Assembly: GCA_025363455.1 (NCBI GenBank)
Contig: JANYDW010000037.1
Coordinates: forward strand, 23,657 to 87,656
Origin: Oleiharenicola sp.
GTDB lineage: Bacteria; Verrucomicrobiota; Verrucomicrobiia; Opitutales; Opitutaceae
Reading direction: 5' to 3'
DNA: 64,000 bases
Both the position numbers and the translations under genes were made by a program. Positions 8,021-16,266 of this stretch are shown piece after piece. The notes under the pieces were generated by a model. It searched no databases. It had not been told where the DNA came from and saw only the letters and a program-made list of their open reading frames with translations. Position 1 is the first letter of the stretch. Every line of letters begins with the position of its first letter.

Positions 8021-8938
8021 ATGAAACCCTGTTACCCCCGTTTGTTCATCGGCTTCGCCTTTGCGTTGGCCGCACTCAACCTCAGCGCCGCGCCCCTGCG
8101 CGTGCTCTTTTTCTCCAAATCGTCCGGCTGGGTGCATGATGTAATCAATCAGAACAACGAAAGGCCCAGTTACGCGGAGAACGTTCTCGCCAAGCTCGGG
8201 CCGAAGCAAGGCATCGAGTTCACCTTCAGCAAGGACGGGTCGCTGTTCACCACCGCCTACCTCGCCCAGTTCGATGCGATCATGTTCTACACCAGCGGTG
8301 ACCTTACGAGCACGGGTCGCGACCGGTATCCGGGCATCACCGGGGAGGGCCTCGAGGCCTTCTACAACTATATCGCCAACGGTGGCGGCTTCCTCGGCCT
8401 GCACAGCACCAGCGACACTTTCCACACCAACGAGCGCGGCGGCGGGAACAATCCGATCCGGGGGCCACGTTACCGGAACTACGGCGACGCGGCCGACCGG
8501 TTCGTGAAGACCCTGGGCGGCGAATTCATCCGTCATGGTCCCCAGCAGGTCGCCACCGCGACCGTGGTGGACAACAAGTTTCCGGGCTTTGAAAAAATCG
8601 GCGGCGAAATCAAGGTGAAGGAGGAGTGGTACACGTTGAAGGAATTTACGCCCGATATCCACGTGCTCCTGGTGATGAACACCGCCGGCATGGAAGGGGG
8701 CGACTACGCCCGGGCGAACTATCCGCTGGCGTGGGTCCGCGCCCAGGGCAAGGGCCGCGTCGGCTACAATGCGATGGGCCACCGCGAGGAAATCTGGGAC
8801 AGCGAATCCTACCAGTCCATGATCCTCGGTCAGCTGCACTGGGTGGCGAAGAAAGCCGAGGCGGATATCACGCCCAACCTGGGGCAAGCTGCGCCGGGCG
8901 CCGGCACCCTGCAGGCCATCCCGGCGGACGTGAAATAA
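8021..8938 (+). CDS. Secreted ThuA-like domain protein
   Basis: 305 residues. It opens with a Sec signal peptide (residues 1 to about 23, hydrophobic LFIGFAFALAALNLSAA) and continues as a single ThuA-like (trehalose utilisation) domain with a class I amidotransferase-like fold. Family features are VLFFSKSSGWVHD near the start, the FYNYIANGGGFLGLHSTSD loop, YPLAWVRAQGKGRVGYNAMGH and a late LGQLHWVAKKAE. Members are found next to sugar oxidoreductases and isomerases, and a role in keto-sugar metabolism has been proposed, but the catalytic activity is not settled. The neighbouring exported Hyi-like isomerase fits a shared periplasmic pathway. A strong terminator follows 17 bases after the stop. 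Confidence 0.85.
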   Translation: MKPCYPRLFIGFAFALAALNLSAAPLRVLFFSKSSGWVHDVINQNNERPSYAENVLAKLGPKQGIEFTFSKDGSLFTTAYLAQFDAIMFYTSGDLTSTGRDRYPGITGEGLEAFYNYIANGGGFLGLHSTSDTFHTNERGGGNNPIRGPRYRNYGDAADRFVKTLGGEFIRHGPQQVATATVVDNKFPGFEKIGGEIKVKEEWYTLKEFTPDIHVLLVMNTAGMEGGDYARANYPLAWVRAQGKGRVGYNAMGHREEIWDSESYQSMILGQLHWVAKKAEADITPNLGQAAPGAGTLQAIPADVK

Positions 8939-8955
8939 GGATTTGATTCGCGCGC

Positions 8956-8989
8956 GCGGGAGCGACTTGTTCGCTCCCGCTTTTTTTTT
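8956..8989 (+). terminator. Rho-independent terminator after the ThuA-like gene
   Basis: Perfect 10-base stem GCGGGAGCGA / TCGCTCCCGC with a 5-base loop, followed by nine T residues. It separates the secreted-protein pair from the cytochrome operon downstream. Confidence 0.93.
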
Positions 8990-9214
8990 GCGCCCGGTCA
9001 CCGGGCCTGGGGCTTTGACTCGACCCCGACGAACCCGATTGCAGGTCGTTTAATACGGAGCCGGCATGCGCTATTTGCGCAAGTAATGCCCATGCGTCCA
9101 CAAGGGATGCGGAGTCAGAATCCGCATTTGTTGCGATGATAGGCCTGTCCGAAAAGTTTTTCCACCATACCCGGCCACTCCGTAACCAAGAAAGAACCGC
9201 AACTCCCACTCGCC
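8990..9214 (+). promoter_or_regulatory. 225-base leader upstream of the cytochrome operon
   Basis: No gene. This stretch must hold the promoter of the cytochrome operon, since a strong terminator closes it on the left. A small hairpin (ATGCGGA...TCCGCAT, 9107-9127) lies about 90 bases before the start codon. A TTGACT at about 9014 has no acceptable -10 partner at normal spacing, so I cannot place the promoter. It does not match the GEMM (cyclic dinucleotide) riboswitch that precedes some cytochrome genes elsewhere. Confidence 0.4.
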
Positions 9215-10000
9215 ATGAGCGAAAAAAAGCGCTGGTCCAAGAGCACCATAATTTTCGGAGGCACCGCCATCTGGGGCCTCCTGCTGGTGGGCTGCGTCAT
9301 GGTCGACCGGACCGTGATCATGCCGCCCAACATTGCCGGCGCCACCTATGTCGGCACCAAGAAGTGTGATGAATGCCACAAGGACCAGACCGGTCACTTT
9401 GAGGGGGCGACCCATAGCCGCCTCGCGCTCAAGGACCCGAAGGTCGGCGACATCGGGTGCGAGGCCTGCCACGGGCCCGGCTCGGTGCACTCCAAGTCAG
9501 GCGGCAGCAAGGGCACGATCGTCAATCCCAACACCTCGCCTGAAACCTGCTTCACCTGCCACTTGGACAAGCGCGGTGAGTTCAACCTGCCGCACGCCCA
9601 CCCGGTCCTCGCCGGGAAAATGGGATGCAATGACTGCCACAACCCGCATAAGGGTCATGTCGTGGCGCGCTCGGGCGCCGAACTGGAAAGTCCCAACGAG
9701 ACCTGCACGAAGTGCCATACGGCGCAGAAGGGTCCGTTCCTTTTCAAGCACAATGCCATGACCGAAGGTTGCACCGCCTGTCACAACCCGCACGGCACGG
9801 TGAACCAAAAGATGCTGATCTCACGCGATGCCAATCTCTGCCTCAAGTGCCACCTTGAGCACCCGGCGGTGGCCGGAGACGGCACGATCATGGCGGGCGG
9901 TCAGGATCACCGCACCCGCCTGCAAAGCGGCACCTGCTGGATCGCCGGCTGCCACGAAGATGTTCACGGCTCCAATGCCAGCAAGGCCATGCGTTACTAA
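9215..10000 (+). CDS. Octaheme DmsE/MtrA-like cytochrome c lipoprotein
   Basis: 261 residues. An N-terminal hydrophobic segment (11-28) ends in a lipobox LVGC with Cys27, and no Asp follows it, so outer-membrane anchoring is likely. Seven CXXCH haem sites lie at residues 51, 82, 112, 138, 164, 186 and 209, plus an eighth of CX4CH spacing (CWIAGCH, 241-247). The order and spacing match DmsE/MtrA-type cytochromes, which usually carry ten haems and sit inside an MtrB-type barrel to move electrons across the outer membrane. The next gene, 21 bases on, encodes exactly such a barrel. No surface decaheme (MtrC/OmcA) gene is present, as in PioAB and MtoAB systems that take electrons inward, so direction is undecided. 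Haem ligands distal to each CXXCH cannot be assigned by eye. Confidence 0.88.
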   Translation: MSEKKRWSKSTIIFGGTAIWGLLLVGCVMVDRTVIMPPNIAGATYVGTKKCDECHKDQTGHFEGATHSRLALKDPKVGDIGCEACHGPGSVHSKSGGSKGTIVNPNTSPETCFTCHLDKRGEFNLPHAHPVLAGKMGCNDCHNPHKGHVVARSGAELESPNETCTKCHTAQKGPFLFKHNAMTEGCTACHNPHGTVNQKMLISRDANLCLKCHLEHPAVAGDGTIMAGGQDHRTRLQSGTCWIAGCHEDVHGSNASKAMRY

Positions 10001-10021
10001 CCCACCCCATCTATTCCGACC

Positions 10022-12232
10022 ATGCATGCCACTCCCTTCCATCTCCGCCGCAGCGCGGGCATGCTCGCGGGCCTGACACTCGTCCTGTGCATCGCGGGAC
10101 CCCGGGCCGCCGCCGCCACCAAGGAGGCCGACGCCTTTCCGGTGTTCGACAGCTACATCAAGATTTCGGGCCATGCGCCCTCGGTGACCGGCAATGCCGC
10201 CGCCTACGCCGAGCGTTTCCGCACTCCCGATAGCGGGGCCTATGGCATCGAGGCCCTGCACCTGAGCAAGGACCTTGCGGATAAGAAGACCCTGGAGATC
10301 GACGGCAAGGCCCTGACGGGCGCCGAGGATTACCTGGGAAAGATCAAGCTGACCAAGGAAGAGGTCGGCAGCGTCGAGATCGGCTATAAGCGTTTCCGCA
10401 CCTTTTATGACGGTATCGGTGGATTTTTCCCGCTGAACAAGGCCTGGATGCCCATGGGCACGCAAGAACTGCACACGGATCGCGCCAATTTCTGGACCGA
10501 CATCACCATCGCGTTGCCGGACAAGCCCGTGTTCCACGTCCGTTACTCCGATGAAATGCGTAACGGGCGGAAAGACTCGACCATCTGGGGAGACAGTGAC
10601 CAGACCGGCATTCCGATCTATAATGTCGGCAGCCTGAATCCCGTCACGGCCGACAAGAAGATCGCACCAGCCTATCTCGACCTGGATGAGCACCAGAAGA
10701 CCCTGTTGGCCTCGGTCACCCACACGGTTGGCAACACCGAATTGGAGCTGGAAATCGTCAACACCCGCACGGACAGCAACGATACCCGCTGGATGAACCG
10801 CTATCCCGGCGAGCTGAAACCCTATCCGCTCCTCCGCACTACCCCCCCGGCTTTCCTGGTGGATGGCACGCAGGCGAACAACTTCATCACCGGCTATGAC
10901 GAACAAATCAGCAACGCCGACATCTGGGCCTACACGGGAAAGTTTGAGACCAAGATCAGTGATCAGCTGACGGTGTTTGGTGGCATCACCTATCAGGACG
11001 CTTCGGCCGACATTTCCGGCAACCGCCAGATGACCCTGACTATCGCGACCGCCACGGGCATCGTCCAGGCTGTGGGTGGATTTGTCGGTGCCGGTGGTCG
11101 TCCGCCCTATTCCTACAAGACCAATGCCGGCTCGACTTCGGAAAAGACCGTCACGGGCAACCTGGGTGTTACCTACAAGCCCCAGAAGGATTTCCGGATC
11201 AGCCTGGCGCTCAAGGGTGAGAAACAGGACATGAGCGGCAGCAATCTGGTTACCTACAACAGTAACAGCATCGTGCAGGCCACCGGCGTGGTGACCCCGG
11301 TGAATGTCGTTGCCCCGAACACCAGCACGCGCAGCGAAAAGCCGTGGACGCCGGAGCTGGATGTTCGCTACAGCGGCATCAAAAAACTGGCGCTCTACAC
11401 GACGGTTGACTATCGCTTCGCCAGTGGTGACGAAGTGGGATCAAGCACCGGTGTGACCACCGGCGGCGGCGCGGCCGCTCCCGTGACCAGCTTCGACAAC
11501 GTGAAGAACAATCACGCCCACTACAAGGTGGGCGCCAACTGGGATGTGTCGTCCCTCCTCACCCTCCGGGCTGAGACCTTCTACAAGGACCATGTCAACA
11601 AGTACACCGGTTACAGCACGAGCCTCGGCGGCCGGTACATCCTCGGCTACCAGTTCCATGGCTACAAGGTGACCGCGATAGTCAAGCCGATGCCCACGCT
11701 CCAATTCACCGGCCGTTATGTCGGCCAGATGGGCAAGATGGATACCACGCTCGATGCGGGTGATTCATCCGAGAGCATGGACTCGAAGAACCACATGTTC
11801 GGCGGCACGATCGATTGGAACCCCAACAAGAATGCCTATGTGCAGGCCAATGTGAACGTGGTCTTTGCCACCTTGTCTACGGCCTATCCCCGCGCAGGGC
11901 TCGCCGCCAACGATGTCCTCCGCAACGCCGACAACGATTACATCAGCGGAAACCTCATTGCCGGATTCGCGGTCGACAAGATGACGAACGCCCAACTGGA
12001 ATACACTTATTACCGGGCGAGCAATTATGACCCGGCGGGGCCCCCGTCGGCCGTGGCCTATGGCGCGGGCGGGAAGGAATACACCGTCACCGTGGGGGTA
12101 AAGCGGAACCTCACCGACCGCATGTTCCTCAACGCCAAGGTCGGCTACTTCGACAGCAAATCCGACACCACGGGTGGCAACACCAACTTCCGCGGACCGC
12201 TGGCCTATCTTTCACTCGACTACTCCCTCTAA
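10022..12232 (+). CDS. MtrB/PioB-family outer-membrane beta-barrel
   Basis: 736 residues with a signal peptide (1 to about 35, cleavage near RAAAATKE). The rest is a long run of alternating polar/aromatic beta strands typical of a large barrel, ending LAYLSLDYSL with a terminal hydrophobic residue. Length, composition and repeated strand-turn pattern (for example TVFGGITYQDASAD, KKLALYTTVDYRFASGDE) match the MtrB/PioB family, whose members form a sheath around an MtrA-type cytochrome. The N-terminal CXXC of Shewanella MtrB is absent; this protein has only one cysteine, within the signal peptide. Position directly after the octaheme gene and before two further cytochrome genes supports the assignment. 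Confidence in the barrel is high; the exact family name rests on context and general likeness. Confidence 0.82.
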   Translation: MHATPFHLRRSAGMLAGLTLVLCIAGPRAAAATKEADAFPVFDSYIKISGHAPSVTGNAAAYAERFRTPDSGAYGIEALHLSKDLADKKTLEIDGKALTGAEDYLGKIKLTKEEVGSVEIGYKRFRTFYDGIGGFFPLNKAWMPMGTQELHTDRANFWTDITIALPDKPVFHVRYSDEMRNGRKDSTIWGDSDQTGIPIYNVGSLNPVTADKKIAPAYLDLDEHQKTLLASVTHTVGNTELELEIVNTRTDSNDTRWMNRYPGELKPYPLLRTTPPAFLVDGTQANNFITGYDEQISNADIWAYTGKFETKISDQLTVFGGITYQDASADISGNRQMTLTIATATGIVQAVGGFVGAGGRPPYSYKTNAGSTSEKTVTGNLGVTYKPQKDFRISLALKGEKQDMSGSNLVTYNSNSIVQATGVVTPVNVVAPNTSTRSEKPWTPELDVRYSGIKKLALYTTVDYRFASGDEVGSSTGVTTGGGAAAPVTSFDNVKNNHAHYKVGANWDVSSLLTLRAETFYKDHVNKYTGYSTSLGGRYILGYQFHGYKVTAIVKPMPTLQFTGRYVGQMGKMDTTLDAGDSSESMDSKNHMFGGTIDWNPNKNAYVQANVNVVFATLSTAYPRAGLAANDVLRNADNDYISGNLIAGFAVDKMTNAQLEYTYYRASNYDPAGPPSAVAYGAGGKEYTVTVGVKRNLTDRMFLNAKVGYFDSKSDTTGGNTNFRGPLAYLSLDYSL

Positions 12233-12251
12233 TTCACCAACCCATAGCATC

Positions 12252-12593
12252 ATGAAATCCACGACCAAGTTAGCCATGGCCGGCCTTGCCCTGGCCTTTG
12301 CCACCGGCGCGTCTCGTGCTGCGACCGCCGATGAGAACTGGGAAAACAGCTGCGCCTCCTGCCACGGGGCGGACGGCAAGGGCCAGACCAAGCAGGGCAA
12401 GAAGCTCAAGCTACGCGACTACACCGACCCGAAAGTGCAGGCCGAGTTCAAGGACGACGAGATGCTCAAGGTCATCCTGGAAGGCGCAAAGGACAAGGTC
12501 TCCGGGAAGGAGCGCATGAAGGCCTTCAAGGAAGAGATTCCGGAGGCCGAGGCCAAGGAACTGGTCGCCTACGTCCGCAAGCTGAAGAGCTGA
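12252..12593 (+). CDS. Small monoheme cytochrome c (class I)
   Basis: 113 residues. Signal peptide 1 to about 23 (LALAFATGASRA), then the single haem site CASCH at 34-38 in the usual class I context (WENSCASCHGADGKG). It is followed by a short helical C-terminal half ending in the typical ELVAYVRKLKS helix. Candidate methionine sixth ligands lie near residues 75 and 86. A soluble periplasmic carrier of this size could shuttle electrons between the inner-membrane heptaheme protein encoded 7 bases downstream and the octaheme/barrel module upstream. The start was chosen at the ATG of the signal peptide; 26 upstream codons in frame belong to the barrel gene's shadow. Confidence 0.92.
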   Translation: MKSTTKLAMAGLALAFATGASRAATADENWENSCASCHGADGKGQTKQGKKLKLRDYTDPKVQAEFKDDEMLKVILEGAKDKVSGKERMKAFKEEIPEAEAKELVAYVRKLKS

Positions 12594-12600
12594 AGCGCCC

Positions 12601-14100
12601 ATGAGCGCCGAGCCGACCTCCCCGCCACTGCCCGGAGCCGCGGCGCGATCGCCTTTCAACAACTGGATCACGGCCATCGGCGCCGTGCTCGCGATCGGCT
12701 CGTTGTTTTCGTTCGCGCTGCTGACCTGGATGGACCTGACGGGGTCGCACAAGAATCCCTACCTCGGGATCTTCACTTACATTGTCGCGCCTGGTTTTCT
12801 AATCACCGGGATAGCGATCATGTTTTTCGGCGCCTGGGCGCAGCGCCGTTGGGAGATCAAGCACGCCGCCACCATGCCGGACAAGTGGCGGCTCGACTTC
12901 TCCAATCGCGCGCAGCGCCGCCTGCTGGTCCTCTTCGGCAGCGGCGGCGTGATCTTTCTCCTCTTGAGCGCCTTTGGCAGTTACCAGTCCTATCACTACG
13001 CCGAGTCCACCCAGTTCTGCGGCCAAGTCTGCCATTCGGCGATGAATCCCGAGTTCACCACCTATCAGCGCGGGGCCCACGCGCGAGTGGACTGCGTGGA
13101 GTGCCACGTCGGTTCCGGGGCCACGGCCTTTATCCAGGCCAAGCTCAACGGCACGCGCCAGCTCATCGGCTTCACCCTCGACAATTACCGGCGGCCGATT
13201 CCCACGCCGGTCCAGAATCTCCGGCCCGCGCGTGAGACCTGCGAGAAATGCCACTGGCCCGAGAAGTTCCATGGCAACATCGACCTCACCTTCGACCACT
13301 ATCTCTCCAAGAAGAACAACGACTCCTACGGCGTCCGCATGCTGCTCCATGTGAACTCCGGCCGGCCGGGCAGCCCGCTCGGCGGCATCCACTGGCACGT
13401 CAACCCCGACAGTGCGGTCGAGTATTATGCGGCCGACGAGAAGCGCCAGGACATCGTCTGGATGCGCGTGACGAACAAGAAGGACGGCTCCAGCCGCATC
13501 TATCGCAACCAGGAGTTCAAGGGCGATCCCCCGGCTGGCACAGTCCGGACGATGGATTGCATGGATTGCCACAACCGGCCCGCCCACGTGTTTCCCACGG
13601 CCAATGACGCCGTCGAGAAGTCGATGGCCCTCGGCACGCTCAGCACCAAGCTGCCCGCGATCAAGCGCACGGCCGTGCAGGCCATCATCCAGAAGGACAT
13701 CACCACCGGCACCGAGGCCCCGGGCAAGATCGCCGAGTTTCTCCGCGGAAAATATAAGGACGAGGCGGAGCTGCCGGCCGCCATCGCCGAGGTCCAGAAA
13801 ATCTACGCGACGACTATCTTCCCCGAACGCAAGGCCGACTGGCGGGTCTACCCGAGCAACATCGGCCACAAGGACTGGGCCGGATGCTTCCGCTGCCACG
13901 ACAACAAGCACAAGTCGGATAAGGGAGAGACCGTGAAGGCCAGCGATTGCAACTCCTGCCACACCATTATCGCCCAGGGCAAGGGCCCGGAACTGGCGGC
14001 GCTTTCCTCCGCCGGTCTCGAGTTCAAGCATCCCGATGGAACCTATGACGAGGAACTCTCCTGCGCTGACTGCCACAACGGCGGCATCCAGGGAAAGTAG
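12601..14100 (+). CDS. Heptaheme NapC/NirT-type inner-membrane cytochrome (ImcH-like)
   Basis: 499 residues. Three hydrophobic helices (about 22-44, 54-79 and 107-127) are followed by seven haem sites. The first, right after helix 3, is CGQVCH (140-145, CX3CH); the others are canonical CXXCH at 165, 214, 320, 429, 450 and 488. The region from helix 3 through the third haem resembles NapC/NirT quinol dehydrogenases. The overall plan (three helices, seven haems, about 500 residues) is that of ImcH from Geobacter, the quinone-linked inner-membrane cytochrome needed for reducing high-potential acceptors; that comparison is from memory of the family. It closes the four-gene operon and would be the link to the quinone pool. 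The loop between haems 3 and 4 (about 100 residues) is unassigned. Confidence 0.88.
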   Translation: MSAEPTSPPLPGAAARSPFNNWITAIGAVLAIGSLFSFALLTWMDLTGSHKNPYLGIFTYIVAPGFLITGIAIMFFGAWAQRRWEIKHAATMPDKWRLDFSNRAQRRLLVLFGSGGVIFLLLSAFGSYQSYHYAESTQFCGQVCHSAMNPEFTTYQRGAHARVDCVECHVGSGATAFIQAKLNGTRQLIGFTLDNYRRPIPTPVQNLRPARETCEKCHWPEKFHGNIDLTFDHYLSKKNNDSYGVRMLLHVNSGRPGSPLGGIHWHVNPDSAVEYYAADEKRQDIVWMRVTNKKDGSSRIYRNQEFKGDPPAGTVRTMDCMDCHNRPAHVFPTANDAVEKSMALGTLSTKLPAIKRTAVQAIIQKDITTGTEAPGKIAEFLRGKYKDEAELPAAIAEVQKIYATTIFPERKADWRVYPSNIGHKDWAGCFRCHDNKHKSDKGETVKASDCNSCHTIIAQGKGPELAALSSAGLEFKHPDGTYDEELSCADCHNGGIQGK

Positions 14101-14331
14101 CATCGCCGGCGGGCCTGCAAGATAGGCCCATCCCTCGGCAAGCGTTGCGGAGCCGGCGGGGTGTGCATGTGGCAGACTGCGCCCACGGGCGATGCATGTC
14201 TCCTTTCTGTTCCAGCGGGGCCGGATGTGTTTCACGATCCTGCTGCTCGAACCTCGCCTGGCTTACCGGCCACATGTCCGAGGCGGAACTGCGCGAGGAG
14301 CATCCGCCACCTCCAATGAAGAAAGATTGAG

Positions 14332-16266
14332 TCAGGCCGTGGTGGTCGCCGGCCGGAAGCTTCGCCACTTGTCGAGCGGGATCAGGGCGAGTGCGATAAG
14401 CAGCAGCTGGCTGGCGACAAACGCGATGAGCCAGTAAAACGCCGCGTCCATGAAGCCGTAACTGTGGAGGCCCACGCCGAGCATGTTCACGCCGAACCAG
14501 CTCCAGCTGGTGACGACGTTGCCGAAGATCGCGAGGGCCATCAATCCGCGTTGCTTCACCATGCCACCCCAACGACAATGCAGGATCACGGCGTTCCAAA
14601 CAACGATCATCAGTGCGCCGTTTTCTTTGGGATCCCAACCCCAGAACCGGCCCCAGGACTGATCGGCCCAGATGCCGCCGAGCACCGTGCCGACGAGGCT
14701 GCACAAGGTGGCGAAGCAGACGATGCCGTAGACCATGCGGGTGAGTGCGTCGGCGGTGGCGCGGTCCAGCGACTTCGTCAGCGCGCCGCGCAGGACATAG
14801 ATGAGCGCGAGGAAGCCCGCGAGGAAGGTGGCGGCATAACCCGTGGTCACGACCACGACGTGGGTGGCGAGCCAGAGATTGGTGTCGAGCACCGCCCGCA
14901 TCATTTCCATGGTATCGCCGCTGAGGGACAGGTGGTGGGCGATCAGGAGGGTGACAAAGCCGATCATGCCCGCCGCCACCGAACCGATGGCGTTGCGGTA
15001 GATTTTCTCGAGAACGAGGCAGAGTCCGACCGAACCCCAGCCGATAAAGAGCGCAGAAGAATAGAGGTTGGTGACCGGCGGCCGGCCTTCCAGCCACATC
15101 CGGGTGAGGATGCCCGCGCTGGTCGCGGCGAAGGCCAACAGGATGAGATAAAACGCACTGCGGGCGAGTGTTTCGGGCCACTTCAGCCAGGAGAAAATGG
15201 CGAGGAAGAAGGCGCCCGCATAAAGGGTCATGCTCTTGTAGAAAGGCTCCGCCGCATTGAAACGGCTTTCGAGGTCGCTCTTGCGCATGGCCTCGGGATA
15301 GCGGGCGGCGAGGTTGTCATGGAGGGCGCCGACGATCCGATTGAAGGTGGCGGAGTCGCCGGCCCGCCAGGCGTGGCCCAGCCGGGCGTAGTCCATGATG
15401 GTCGCGTCAACGTGCCCGGCGCTGAATGCTTCAATGAGGGCTGTGCCCGTCGGGCGCCAGTGGGTCGGATCGGTGTCACCGGCGGCCGGCGGCACGACCC
15501 GTAGGTTGCCGAGTTCCTCGAGGTACGAGGCGCGTTCGGCCATGGTCATCATGACCTTGAGGGCGACCTGGTCGTGCGCCTCACCTTTTTGCTTGGCCAG
15601 GACGGCGTGGATGCCGGCAGGCAGCGCTTGCTCGAAGAGCTCGAGTTCCTTGAGGAAATCGGGCGAATCCGGAACCTGGAGCGAGGTTTTCAGCTGCAAG
15701 TAGAGGACCAGGCGGTCGCGGGCGACGACGACCTGTTTTTGGAAGCCGGTGCGCACTTGGTTTTCCACGGGTTCGGCGAGCCGCGCCTGCCGGTCGAGTT
15801 CCGCCAGTTTTGGCCGGAGCTGGTTGTAGGAGAAGCGCGTGCGAGTGCCGGGCAGAAAATCAGCCATCGCCAGCGCCCGTTTGGTCGAATTGTCGTAAGT
15901 GATGTGGATCTGCTCCTCGGTGAGGCCCATCAATGATACCAGTTCGGGTGAATCGCTCGCGCTGATGCGGAAAGTTGGATAATCGTCCGCCTTGGTCGGG
16001 TTAAAAAACACGTCGGCCAGCCACTGGATCGGCGAGTCCGCCAGCGGTTCGGAGATGGTTGGGTCGCTCACCCGCTGGCGGCCCTGCATCGTCAGCAGGG
16101 AGGTGCGGGCGACGGTGTCGAGGGGCTTGATGCGCCCGCTCATCAAGACGGGCAGCCGGCCAAAGGTCTGGAGATCGAACGCCGTGTTATTCGGCGGCGG
16201 CCGCAGGGAGGAGGCCAGGTAGACCGCGCCCAGCAGGAGGATGAGGAGAGGCAGGATTTTTTTCAT
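14332..16266 (-). CDS. ccsA: System II cytochrome c haem lyase, CcsA/ResC type
   Basis: 644 residues. An N-terminal membrane helix (5-20) is followed by a long periplasmic region (to about 345) and then a set of membrane helices carrying the tryptophan-rich haem-handling motif WGRFWGWDPKENG near residue 540. This WWD motif and the conserved histidines in the flanking loops define the CcsA/ResC family that presents haem to apocytochromes in the periplasm. It is longer than plain CcsA because of the large N-terminal extension, a layout seen in several non-proteobacterial phyla. Its ATG overlaps the resB stop by four bases (ATGA). The gene converges on the multihaem operon, whose products need this machinery. 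Confidence 0.9.
   Translation of the reverse strand: MKKILPLLILLLGAVYLASSLRPPPNNTAFDLQTFGRLPVLMSGRIKPLDTVARTSLLTMQGRQRVSDPTISEPLADSPIQWLADVFFNPTKADDYPTFRISASDSPELVSLMGLTEEQIHITYDNSTKRALAMADFLPGTRTRFSYNQLRPKLAELDRQARLAEPVENQVRTGFQKQVVVARDRLVLYLQLKTSLQVPDSPDFLKELELFEQALPAGIHAVLAKQKGEAHDQVALKVMMTMAERASYLEELGNLRVVPPAAGDTDPTHWRPTGTALIEAFSAGHVDATIMDYARLGHAWRAGDSATFNRIVGALHDNLAARYPEAMRKSDLESRFNAAEPFYKSMTLYAGAFFLAIFSWLKWPETLARSAFYLILLAFAATSAGILTRMWLEGRPPVTNLYSSALFIGWGSVGLCLVLEKIYRNAIGSVAAGMIGFVTLLIAHHLSLSGDTMEMMRAVLDTNLWLATHVVVVTTGYAATFLAGFLALIYVLRGALTKSLDRATADALTRMVYGIVCFATLCSLVGTVLGGIWADQSWGRFWGWDPKENGALMIVVWNAVILHCRWGGMVKQRGLMALAIFGNVVTSWSWFGVNMLGVGLHSYGFMDAAFYWLIAFVASQLLLIALALIPLDKWRSFRPATTTA

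Noticed and set aside
8990..9214. Possible GEMM (cyclic dinucleotide) riboswitch ahead of the cytochrome operon
   Set aside because: Such switches precede cytochrome genes in Geobacter, but the conserved core and tetraloop-receptor features are not seen here.
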